Of a DNA stretch of 64,000 bases, positions 49,977 to 60,825 are shown piece after piece. The notes below the pieces were generated by a model that was not told the origin of the DNA, ran no database searches, and saw only the letters and a list, made by a program, of their open reading frames with translations. The DNA is from Anoplolepis gracilipes (Eukaryota; Arthropoda; Insecta; Hymenoptera; Formicidae): contig NC_132983.1 in assembly GCF_047496725.1 (NCBI RefSeq), positions 2,932,001 to 2,996,000 of the forward strand. Direction: 5' to 3'. Numbering within the stretch: the stretch's first letter is position 1; each line of letters opens with the position of its first letter. The position numbers and the translations under genes are program-made.

Positions 49977-52763
49977 ATGAGCGAAAACGAGGGAACGGAG
50001 GCAGTGGAGACGAAAGCCGCGACCAGGGCGGAATTTTTCAAGGAGGAGGCGAACGAGTACTTCAAGAGTACGTCCACGTGGGATCGGTGTATCCCGCGGC
50101 ATATTTAATATCCACCGTACAGTCACGTGTATTCCAAACTAACCCAACTAACCGCGTGAGAGATCAAATTTCCGTGAAAGTAAAAAATCGTAGAATATAA
50201 TTATTTTCTTGATCGCATGACTGGCAATTAACGCGTATATATGTGAAGCTTTAATTTTATTATCGACCTTCTCTTTTCGACGTGATTCTCGTGACGTGAG
50301 AGACTCCCACGCGTTTTTATCGACATTCCGAGACGAGAGAATCAAGTCTCTTATTTTCAATAAACATAACGCGAGATGTATCAATAGAAAATAAATAATG
50401 ACAGTTATTATTTTATATTAATAGCTATATACCTTTTTTCAGATCAAGTGTATGATAAAGCCATCGAATTGTATACCAAAGCCATAGAATTAAATCCGTC
50501 AGTAGCTGTGTATTATGGCAATAGGAGTATCGCTTATCTGAGGACAGAGTGCTTTGGATACGCATTGACAGACGCGTCCAAAGCCATTGAGTTAGATAGA
50601 AATTATGTAAAGGGTTACTATCGCAGAGCTGCTGCTTACATGTCTCTTGGCAAGTTCAAATTAGCCCTTACGGATTACAGAACTGTCGTAAAGGCGAGGC
50701 CCAATGATAAGGATGCAAAGGAGAGATGTATGGAATGTTCCAAGATGGTTAAAGTGTTAGCCTTTCAGAAAGCCATCTCTGTAGAAGAAAAGAAAAATAT
50801 AGCCGATATGATCAATTTAGAAGCCATGGGTGAGTATCTGATTATGCATCAATATAAAAAGAATAAAATATTCTAACATATTTTAATATTATTTTTCAAT
50901 ATGAATCTGTGTCAACTCTTAATATATTTAAACCTATAAATATATCTTGTTTCTTTTCTTTAAGAATTTTGAAAACTTGATATATTATAGAAATATTGAT
51001 GTTTAATTTTTGGATATGATTATATATCCTTCTTTATAGAGGATAAGAAACAAGATAGGATTTGACAAACATATTTTTTTTTAATCCAAAATTTCGTTAA
51101 AAGCAAATAATTCAAAGCTTTGGTAAATAGTTAAACGATAGCATTCATTATTTTTTTTAGCTATTGAGGATGAATACACGGGGCCTAAGTTGGTTGATGG
51201 AAAAGTCACGTTGCAGTTTATGCAAGATTTATTAGAGTGGTATAGAAATCAAAATAAATTGCATCGCAAGTATGCTTACAAGATTTTGTTGGACGTTAAA
51301 TCGTGGTTTATGGCACAACCTAGTTTAGTGGATATTACAATTCCAGAAGATAGTAAATTCACAATTTGTGGAGACATACATGGTCAATTTTATGACTTGC
51401 TTAATATATTTAAGTTAAATGGATTACCATCAGAAACTAATCCATATGTATCCTTTATAAAAGCAGTTAAATGTAGATGATATAGTTTATTTAATATGTT
51501 AATTTATAAATATACAAAAATATACTTTGAATATTAGTATCCATAAAACTTAATATATTTTTAATTCAAGAATTAATAAATAATAGAATTTCAAGAATAA
51601 ATTTCTTAATAACTACATAGTTATTTAATGGAGATTTTGTAGACAGAGGCTCCTTCTCTGTAGAATGTATATTTACTTTATTTGGTTTTAAACTATTATA
51701 TCCAAATCACTTTTTCATGTCAAGAGGTAAGTAATGCTTATTTCTTGAAGTTCTGAAATTCGAATTTACACATTTTACATTTGTGTATGTTCAGGCAATC
51801 ACGAATCAGCGACAATGAATCAAATGTACGGATTTGACGGTGAAGTAAAAGCTAAATATTCTACTCAAATGGCAGAATTATTTACAGAAGTCTATAACTG
51901 GCTCCCTCTTGCACACTGCCTCAATAATAGAGTGCTTGTGAGTACAATGTATTATCAAAGCTATTATATAATTTATGTTTATATCTTTGAAATGGTATTG
52001 AATGTATAATTTTGATGACATTGTAATGGGTTCATTATCAGGTAATGCACGGTGGATTGTTTTCGCGGGACGATGTGACGTTGCAAGAGATCAGAGAAAT
52101 CGACAGAAACAGACAACCACCCGATGAGGGGTTGATGTGCGAATTGTTGTGGTCAGATCCACAACCACAAAAGGGCCGGGCGCCCAGCAAGAGAGGTGTA
52201 GGAGTTCAATTCGGACCTGATGTCACGCAGAATTTTCTCAGGATAAATTCTCTCGATTATATTGTAAGAAGTCACGAAGTGAAGAACGACGGTTATGAAG
52301 TCGGACACGATGGAAAATGTATCACAGTATTCTCCGCTCCAAATTACTGGTTAGTGGTTGTAACGATGCAAACACATCTCGATTAATTTACTATGAATGC
52401 ACTATGAATCTGATTTTGATATATAATATTTCATTACAATTGCATTATAGTTTCAATAATATAATAGATATAAAACAATTTTAATAACAATATTATATTG
52501 AATGTGTGTGTAATGTTTCAGCGATACTATGGGTAACCGAGGTGCCTTTATCACACTTAATGGCAAAGATATGAAACCATATTTTACATCATATGAAGCA
52601 ATGGTGTGTATACTCTATATTCAGAGTATTTACATTTTATTTTTATTTTAATTACATTTTGTAACTATATCAAAAATTGTTTAATGTATCTGTTTGGTTA
52701 CAGCCTCATCCTAATGTAAGGCCGATGGCTTATGCCAATTCTTTACTAAAGTTCATGTGCTAG
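49977..52763 (+). CDS. PpD3: Serine/threonine protein phosphatase 5
   Basis: Exons: 49977-50067, 50443-50829, 51161-51447, 51621-51726, 51795-51937, 52042-52349, 52522-52603, 52704-52763, giving 487 aa, close to the ~500 aa of animal PP5. The N-terminal TPR region (about 18-135; KAIELYTKAIELNPS, KGYYRRAAAYMSLGKF) binds the C-terminus of HSP90 and autoinhibits the enzyme in known PP5s. The PPP catalytic domain follows, with metal and phosphate ligands in GDIHG (D231, H233), GDFVDRG (D260, D263, R264), RGNHES (N292, H293) and MHGG (H341), and SAPNYC near the end. The protein ends YANSLLKFMC. It acts in the cytosol and nucleus on HSP90 clients. ATG 49977 is the first Met in frame. All introns are GT-AG. 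Two broken copies of its 5' part lie in the lipase array. Confidence 0.95.
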
Positions 52764-53675
52764 TGGAACAACCTCTAGGTATTATTGATAAATGAAAATA
52801 AAATAACTGAGATATAAGTAGCCCAATCAAAGTGTGCGTAATATATTTGATACCGAAATGGAGAAGGTAAGAGATAAGTTAGGTGCTTCTCCATAACAAT
52901 AATTATTATATTCTTTCTAGAAAAATTACAGGAAGAATTTTTTCCCTTGTATTATAAAATACATGAGAAAATGTAATATTGATGGGTACAAAAGTGAAAA
53001 AGGTTTTTGCTTCTTTTTAGAATATACAAACAAATCTACTTAGCTCTTTTTTTTTATCTATGATAATAGATCATAGATGAAAAAAAATGATCTTATCTAT
53101 ATATTAAGAAAAGTCGATAGCTCATTTAAATACTAGTGATTTGTGTTCGTTTGTAATAAAATAACGCGACGAGAAAACGTTTCTATTTTGTACCCTCGAT
53201 AGGACCACCTTGCTCGTTAAAGATATCCAACGAGCGCGTGCACTATATATAAATAGAGAGCAACAAATTTTTATTCCCAATATCTTTCCACACACGCAAC
53301 ACATGTAAGGTTTTAACTTATGATCTATTATTTATATAAATCACGCAGACTCTTGCGGTACTTTTAATTGATTCTTTAATGACCAATGGTGGAATTTAAA
53401 TATAATAATTATTATGAGAATATATAAATGCATATGCAAGTTAGCATAATTATGTAGTACAATATTCCATCCAATTGCACAACTTGTCATGTTATTTATG
53501 ACAATTTTTTACAAATCTATTGTGGTTGGATGGATTTCTTTGATCTAACATTTTGTTTTTTGTTAATAATAAATGATGTTTATAATGTACATATATAAAA
53601 ACCGATATTTTACTTTATGCATTTACATACAAGGTGACGATACAATAAATTACGATTGCATTAATCGAGATGTGT
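52764..53675. other. Convergent 3' region of PP5 and NTPCR
   Basis: 3' UTRs of the two converging genes are expected here (AATAAA-like motif at about 52797 on +). A small hairpin, TCTATGATAATAGATCATAGA, lies at about 53058. No ORF I would call. Confidence 0.5.
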
Positions 53676-54463
53676 TTATAAAAAACGAATAATTTCTTCC
53701 GGTAAATTATTCCGATTTTTGTAGGACACGTTTAGAATTTTAATTCTTTTGTCTTCGTGTAATTTCTCGAACAGAACCGCGTGCTGTCGCGGTACTTTGT
53801 GTATCTGCGGAATAGTTCCAATTACAGAAGCTCTCTTAGACGAATCAAACAATATGTTTGTTATTTTCTTCTTAAAGTCTTCGCTAAATAGCTCCATCTT
53901 GCCGATCTCGTCAATAAATAATATATCCTGGAGGGCAAAGAAGGGATATATAATTTTACTTACATTATTGAGGAGATGATCACAAATTCGACCTAAAAGA
54001 AATATCGTTACTCTTACAGCATCCAAGTCCAATACTGGAAGCGCTATCGCCTCAAAGTTATCCAGGAAAACGCGGTAATTTCCTACTTGATGTTGAGAAG
54101 CCTGTCGAGTCTCCGTTAAATTTCTGCGTGTAAAGAAAATAGGATTAAGTATAATATGGATTTTCAGTTGTATGTTGTTTTGTTTTGCTTTGTATTTATA
54201 AACAAGAGGACCCACTTTAATCGTGCCAAGGACAATCTTCTTTCGGGATCTCGTACTCGCACGATGTCGAAACCAATCCTGGAACCATTCTGATCTCGTA
54301 CCTCGTCCGTGTAAAACCCGTCGAAATTCTTGCTCTTCTTTTCCAGGATAGATGCGACCTTTTTGCATATTGTAGTTTTACCTATACCTGTAAAAATCAT
54401 TCCATGATAAAATTTGGTAATACAATTTTTTTTCTCCTTAATATTATATTGAATCTGTAACTT

Positions 54464-54503
<40 letters not shown>

Positions 54504-54951
54504 TTATTATTAAAAATATTTAAAATTGCAGATAAATATATTAATATGGTTGTTTTTTTTTAAAATTATAATAAAAGTATTTTAATATTCACCTAAAAAA
54601 TGTTTTAATTTATTATATTTCTTATATGAAAAAATGCAATCATAGGATACAGAATAGTAAGTTTATATTTTATGTAACATTATTTTTTGAATAGAATTTT
54701 ATGATAGTTAAATATCCAGGTAATATCTTTGAGATATTTGAGTATTGATATTGATATTAATATTAATTAATAATATCTAAAACAATATATGTGAATTTAA
54801 AAATATCTAATTTAAAAATTTTTTTTTTTTTTTTTACGAAGACTGCTCTTTTATGTATTTAATTCGAATCGCTCGTCAACCCCCTTTGATCTTTACCTGG
54901 CGGACCCGTAAGCAGTACATGTAACGTCCGCGACGTGCCACCAGTTTCCAT
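53676..54951 (-). CDS. NTPCR: Cancer-related nucleoside-triphosphatase (THEP1 family)
   Basis: Minus-strand exons in coding order: 54951-54897, 54387-54216, 54123-54018, 53927-53676, giving 194 aa (human NTPCR is 190). A P-loop NTPase that hydrolyses nucleoside 5'-triphosphates with low turnover. The Walker A motif TGPPGIGKTT spans residues 15-24, with its glycine codon split by intron 1. The family motif DGFYTDEVR follows, then RIGFD, VGNYRV, and Walker B with LFIDEIGKME (D117, E118). The C-terminus keeps NVSYKNRNNLP, matching the conserved NVT.ENRN of the family. Exon 2 uses a GTGGGT donor, chosen because it restores phase with exon 3 (NLTETRQASQHQ). Intron 1 contains a 33-base T run. Head-to-head with DCAF5. 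Confidence 0.92.
54464..54497. repeat. Poly-T tract in NTPCR intron 1
   Basis: An uninterrupted run of about 33 T (poly-A on the transcribed strand). Likely length-variable. Confidence 0.85.
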
Positions 54952-55854
54952 GACTCGCCGCGTGTTTACTTCGGAATTTGCCGTCGTCTATATGTAGGAA
55001 AATACAGAAGTATGCACAAGTAATAATCGCCGCGAGCGGTCATCAAGATAATCGTCCTTGTATATAAAAGGAAGTTTAATCGTTGATTTAATACTGGCAC
55101 GAAGATGCGATTGTATGCGGTGCTCGAGTCAGTTCGAGTTACAAATTACAACGTGACTAAACGTGACGAGTAGCAGAAGCTAGCGTCGACAGACGCAGCA
55201 CGCAGCCCGCAGCACACGGTTGGAAGTCGGGAGTGGAGAGAGGGAGGGAGGAGAGGGCCGATCAGCTGATCGGGCTGGACGGGCAGCGACAGGACGGGAT
55301 CTGTCGGTTGGCCGATCGGATTGGATTTGGTACGGTAGTGGTAGAGTAGCAGCATTGTGACAGTGTGTTAGTAAAGTTGACGGTGAAGTGAAGCTCGTCG
55401 CTTGTCGTGCGTGTTGTATGTACACATTGTATACGTGCGTCGTGGCGTTTACGTATCACCCTGTATTCTTCGCGTGCAACTGCTGGAGCCTGCTGGCGGC
55501 GTTGGAGCGACAATTTTCGTGACGCATCGCGAAAGAAGAGTGTCCGTAGAACATTTTCCGTCGTCCAGGTACAACCGGTGGACACACGCGCAAAGTAAAC
55601 AGCGCTCGAGAAGGAGGAGGAGGAGGAAGAGGAGGAAGCGCGGCGATCGCGACGTGTTCGGCGTTCGGCAATCCCGTGCTGCGCGAAGGGCGCCTCTCCT
55701 CTCTTTCTCTCTTTCTCTCTCTCTCTCTCTTTCTTTTTCTCTCTTGATATCTTATTAGCTTCGAACGCTCCTCCCCGCGCACGTATAGAGGATAATAAAA
55801 CGTATCAGATTCTCCAGGAAAGGAGTCAGAGCGACGACGACGACGGCGACGACG
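54952..55854. promoter_or_regulatory. Shared promoter region, NTPCR (-) and DCAF5 (+)
   Basis: About 900 bases between divergent start codons, much richer in G, C and CpG than the rest of the window. It contains GA-rich (about 55231-55257) and GGA-rich (about 55612-55640) stretches and a CT microsatellite (about 55695-55742). Part will be 5' UTR of DCAF5. Long open frames on both strands here are by-products of the GC content. Bidirectional promoter function is inferred from layout. Confidence 0.6.
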
Positions 55855-58800
55855 ATGCCGACGACCACGTCGTCGCGTGGCGATACGTGCAAGAGGGACG
55901 ACCGGCCTCGAGCAGCGGCTGAGAAAGACGAGGAGAAAGACAGTCGCGTCCGGTATCGCGCTGCCAGCCTCAGACGACGTCGTCGACGTCTGCGACAATC
56001 GTGCGAGGGAGGTGGTGGTGCAGGAGGCGAAGGCGAGGAGATGGCTCATCCGTCCGAGTGTAGCGCCCTGTCGTACGTGATCGCGCGACAGATCGACGAC
56101 AGGCACGACTACTGCAGGCGTTTGGTTAACGCCAGATTCGAGAATTCCGAGAATCTCTACAGGAAGGACCTGTTGTCCCACTATGGATGCGTCAACGCGA
56201 TCGAGTTCTCGAACCAGGGCGATCTGCTTGTGTCTGGTCAGGCTTTAACCATTTTATTACGATTTTATTTAGCGATTTCATCTCGATCGATTACATCGAC
56301 GTAATTCTCTTTAGAGTGTAAAAAAGTTTTATAATTTTAATAAATAGAGGCTAGTTTTCTTTAATTAATTTAAATACGCTAGCGTTTTTAATTAAATTTC
56401 TTCTGACTTTTTGATCCTATTTTTTTTCTCGTGACACAGGGCCCGTTGATTTCGAGCTCATTACGAGTCCGTTCAACGGAAATATTAGTGTCTTTAAAAG
56501 TGTTTTTAAAAAGCTAAAGTTTAGCCTTTATTTTTAATATCTTTTTAACGATGATCATGGTCATTAAAAAGATATTAAAAATAAATTTCAATAGAAATAT
56601 ATTAATGTAATGATAAAGTTGAAGCATATACTGTCTTGTTTTCACAGGAGGCGATGACAGAAGAGTCCTGTTGTGGAAAGTAGAGCAAGCGATACAGGGT
56701 ATGGGTAAGCCGATTGTAATGAAAGCTCAACATGCTAGTAATATATTTTGCCTCGGTTATGACAGCAGTAAGACTAAAATATTTTCTGCGGGGAATGATG
56801 ATCAAGTTATAGTCCATGATTTGCGAACGTAAGACAATTTTTCTGAACAGATGAGAAAATACAAAATATATTTGCACCTTTAAGATTAACAAATATCTTT
56901 TCAATATTGCAGGAGTGACCCTCTCAGCTACTTCTTACATGAAAAGCCAGTTTATGGGTTATCTATTCATCCACACAATGATGATGTCTTTGCTAGCGCC
57001 TGCGACGACGGAAGAGTCTTGATTTATGACATACGTAGCAACAGCACTACGGAAACTCTCTGTTTGGCGCAATACAAAAGCGCCTTTCACTCTGTAATGT
57101 TTAATCCTGTGGACTCTAGAATGCTTGCTACTGCCAATGCTAAAGAAGGTGTCAGTATGTGGGATGTACGAAAACCTTTGGAGTAAGTAAATGAATATAC
57201 AGAAATGAATGTACAGATAAATACTGAATACATATTATGCGAATTATTTTTGAAAATATGGCAGTTAATGATTTATCAGACTCATTATTCATACTTCATC
57301 CACAGGCCTGTTTTGTGCTATGGAAGTCCGCAACAGAGTTGTATGAATGTCAGATTTAATTCGGTAGGTAATCGATTGCTGGCCTTACGAAGAAGATTAC
57401 CGCCAGTTCTTTACGCGGTTGATTCTCCCACGTATTTGTGCGAATTCGATCATCCTGGATATTATAATAGTTGTACCATGAAGTCGTGCTGTTTTGCCGG
57501 CGAAAACGATGAATACGTTCTATCAGGTAGATAACAGAGAAATGTTATGCATATTTACAGTAGATCGTAAGAAAATGATCACAATTGACATTGATGCATT
57601 GAATTGACAGGTTCGGACGATTTTAATTTGTACATGTGGAAAATACCCCCGATGGACGGCAAACCGTGGGTAGAATCCGCCCACATGGTGTTGCGTGGTC
57701 ATAGATCAATCGTCAATCAAGTTCGATACAATCAAGCGAGTTGCATCTTTGCGTCGTCCGGCGTCGAGAAGATCATAAAGATCTGGAGCCCGTTTCCGCT
57801 TGGCACTGGGTGTCTGGGAGGATTGAAGGTTGCCAATTGTTTACGATAAACTTTTACGATTTAATTTGTTCATCTGCTTCATGTTTCTTCTTTTTTTTTT
57901 TCCAGAGAGATGCTGGCAAGCGAGAGAGACAACGCCGAGTGTTTACGCACGATGAATATATAGGACTGGTTTTACGCAGCGGGCAGTTTATGACGCATGA
58001 TTATAGTCACCAATCGACCAAGGAAGATCCGCGAATGATGGCTTTCTTCGATTCTCTTGTACAGCGTGAAATTGAAGGCTGGAGTTCCGAGGACATGCCA
58101 ACGCCGCATACCCCCAGTGATTCCGAAATTAACCCGGCAACAGGCGAGCCATACAGCGCGACAGATTTCGATGGTACTGTGAACAGAGTATATTTCGAAA
58201 ATATCGCACGTGGAAATATATTCTTTATGCTTATTCGTTACGAGCGAAATGGAAAACAATGGGCCAAGCATTATTTTTGCCAAAAGAAATATATCACAGA
58301 TGGGAAAAAATTCTCCAGCTTTATACGAATAAATTTTTTTTTTTTTTTTTTTGTTAATCATATTTTGATGATTATGTATGATGAGATGTATTTTGTATCG
58401 ATTTTTGTTGTTCAAAAGCTTTTTATACTATTACTCAAAAAAAACTCAGTTCAACCCATTGCATCGAATAATATCACTTGATATTGTTTGTCTATTTTTT
58501 TTCAGTTATTACATTATATTATTTTTTATTGCAGATACTACAGCATCAGAAGGCGGTGTAGCTCCCGATCGGCCGTTAGAATCGCCAAATCGCATAACTC
58601 GGCTTATCGCGAATCGTAGGGAGAAGATAATGCGAATGGCCGCGCTGGAGCGATCCGCCTCGGATTCCGGTAGCGAGGGAGACAATGCCCACGCGAGACG
58701 TAGATCCAAGTCGAAATCAAAATCAAAGGGCGTCAAGAGAAAACACAGTAAATTATCCGCCGGTAGAAGAAGAATATCCGCCAGGAGAAAGTGCACTGTG

Positions 58801-59508
58801 TTAAAGGTCAATAGTGATTCAGACACTGACGACGAACGACCGGTCGACGCGGCTCAACCTAGCACCAGTTCCGGCGTGATCTCCCGAAGATCGCGATACG
58901 TTACCAACGCGATCGAGAAAGATGACAAACGTTCAAATTACAGTAGCAGCAGTAGCAACAGCAGCACTAACAGCAGTAGCAGCAGCAGTTCCGAGGATAA
59001 TAACGCTCTCAGAACTAAACGAAAACATTCTAAAACTGACTCGGACGCATCCACGAAGGCGCAAAGACGAAAGCATCGTAAGTGCAAAAACAGCTCTCGA
59101 CATGACAACTGTAAGAGTCAACATAAACGTCAGAAGCTCGATGACGAGTCGGAGGGAGAAAGGACCGCTACCGGTTCGAAGAACCGCGTGAATGGTAGCG
59201 CTAGTAAGGATCGTCGCGAGGACGGACCGTCAACGCCAAACAACAAATCGCTTCAAGTTCCTTGTACTCCTGACAGCGGTATTAAATCGAATATTTCTAC
59301 CACGGGGGAGAAGAACAGCGAGCAAACGGGTAATGAAGTAAACGACGGAGGTGCGGACGATACGAGTTCCGATCACGAGCAAAAACTGAAAAATTTAGAG
59401 TGCTTCCGGAAGAAGGTGCAGGAGTTAACGAGGAGGAGCTATCGCAGTCGATCCGCTTCCCAGCAGCTCCAAACAATAACTTCGACCACGAGCGATTCTT
59501 CCGATTAA
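55855..59508 (+). CDS. DCAF5: DDB1- and CUL4-associated factor 5 (WD40)
   Basis: Exons: 55855-56236, 56648-56828, 56913-57182, 57306-57526, 57611-57828, 57906-58173, 58535-59508, giving 837 aa. Substrate receptor of the CUL4-DDB1 ubiquitin ligase. The WD40 propeller runs from about residue 105 to 420: NLYRKDLLSHYGCVNAIEFS, GGDDRRVLLW, FSAGNDDQVIVHDLRT, FASACDDGRVLIYDIRS, LATANAKEGVSMWDVRKP (a WDxR box typical of DDB1 binding), SGSDDFNLYMWKIP, SSGVEKIIKIWSP. The motif EDPRMMAFFDSLVQREIEGW follows. The C-terminal ~320 residues are low-complexity, rich in Ser, Lys and Arg, with a Ser run and an acidic end. The start is uncertain: ATG 56041 (MAHPSECSALSYV) is in a strong context, would give 775 aa, and avoids an Arg-rich leader. 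The exon 6 donor (GATGGTACTG) was chosen for phase. Confidence 0.9.
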
Positions 59509-60825
59509 GCGCTCTCGTTTTACTCCTCTTCCCTCCCGGCGCGTTCCACTCCAATTTCCCCTTCATCACTCTTTCTCCCTTTGTACATAATGTAATCTGT
59601 GATTCCTTGAAAGATATTTTTATAACACTAAGTTGATCACACGCGAATATGCGATCAATTTCTTTCTTTTGATTTTATTCTGAATCTTATCGTGTGTATC
59701 TTTAATCCCAGTCTTTATAAATATACAGTAATTCCTTGTTTCATCGGAAATATTTGGCTTCAGTTTACGGCGAATAATCCTTGAAATCGTTCCTCAAACG
59801 ATCAAGAGCTTTGCCTTAATAATCCAATTTAGCATTTTTTTATTCGATTAGATACTTATTTCTCATTTGTTTTTGATTGATATGATTATTTTGTTCTCAA
59901 AAGACGTCGAAGAAATTTTAAAAGATAAATTTATTAAGTTATATATAAATTATCTTTATTTAATTACACTGTCTTAAATTATTAAATTACATTGTTTTCT
60001 TTGATGTTCCGCACGAAACGAGGAAATATTGTATTGCGTTTTCCTTTACGCAGTTCTTCAAAATTTTTATTAACACATTTTAAATACTATCGATTATTTT
60101 GCGATAATGCGTTCCGACGTGTTCATAAATCAAGTCACTGGTAGATAAACGAAAAATTACGTCGTTGTTTGGTACCGCTCCCTATATCTCTCGTCCCGCA
60201 TAATGCCATTGCGACTGTCAGTGCTTGATCTAAATATCTAGGACAGTCACCGATTATTGGTGTGAGGTGAAACGTTTCGTGAATCTGGCGATGTAATAAA
60301 TTGTATGTAATCAAGGCAGAATTATAAACGCGAATTAACACACATCCGCAATTAGTTTTAAGAGCATTTTGCGACGACTCGGCATGCATAATGCATTGTG
60401 TGTTGATATGGTTTGTGCGATGGAAAGTAATAAAAAGTAATAAATTGATATACATTTTTTTCTTATGTGTTGAGAGATTTGAAGGAAAAAAAAGAATTAT
60501 TGTAACTGTATATTACATTATTTAATCTTGCGCATTTATATACATCTTTATTAACTGATTACGAATAAACCAGAAGAAAAAAATAGCGAAACTTGCGTGA
60601 GCGATTTATTACTCTGCAATTACTTTGCCTCAAGTCTGTATTCAAGAGCAAAGGTCCCTTACGTTTTCGCTTCTCTTCGAGTTAAACATTACATGAATAA
60701 ACGTTGACTAACGTAAATGATGTCATTGCGGTATTCAAGCACCGCATCCGGTCGACGAAACAAATCAGTCGCTTTGCAGTTTTCTTAAAGATTACGTCTA
60801 AAACCTTCGAGGCTATTCCTCGAAA
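59509..60825. other. 3' region of DCAF5 and 5' region of the integrin gene
   Basis: The first several hundred bases are probably DCAF5 3' UTR. The rest shows no convincing ORF on either strand. No TA microsatellite or inverted-repeat element is evident. Confidence 0.5.

Noticed and set aside
49657..50126. Minus-strand open frames over the PP5 start
   Set aside because: Antisense shadows of the PP5 5' UTR and exon 1; no family features.
55402..56181. Long open frames on both strands rich in Arg and Ser
   Set aside because: Produced by the GC-rich, low-complexity promoter and 5' UTR of DCAF5. The minus frame is antisense to DCAF5 exon 1.
57741..58481. A 246-codon open frame across DCAF5 exons 5-6
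   Set aside because: It is in the wrong frame for exon 5, passes through an intron with a T run, and is only correct in exon 6.
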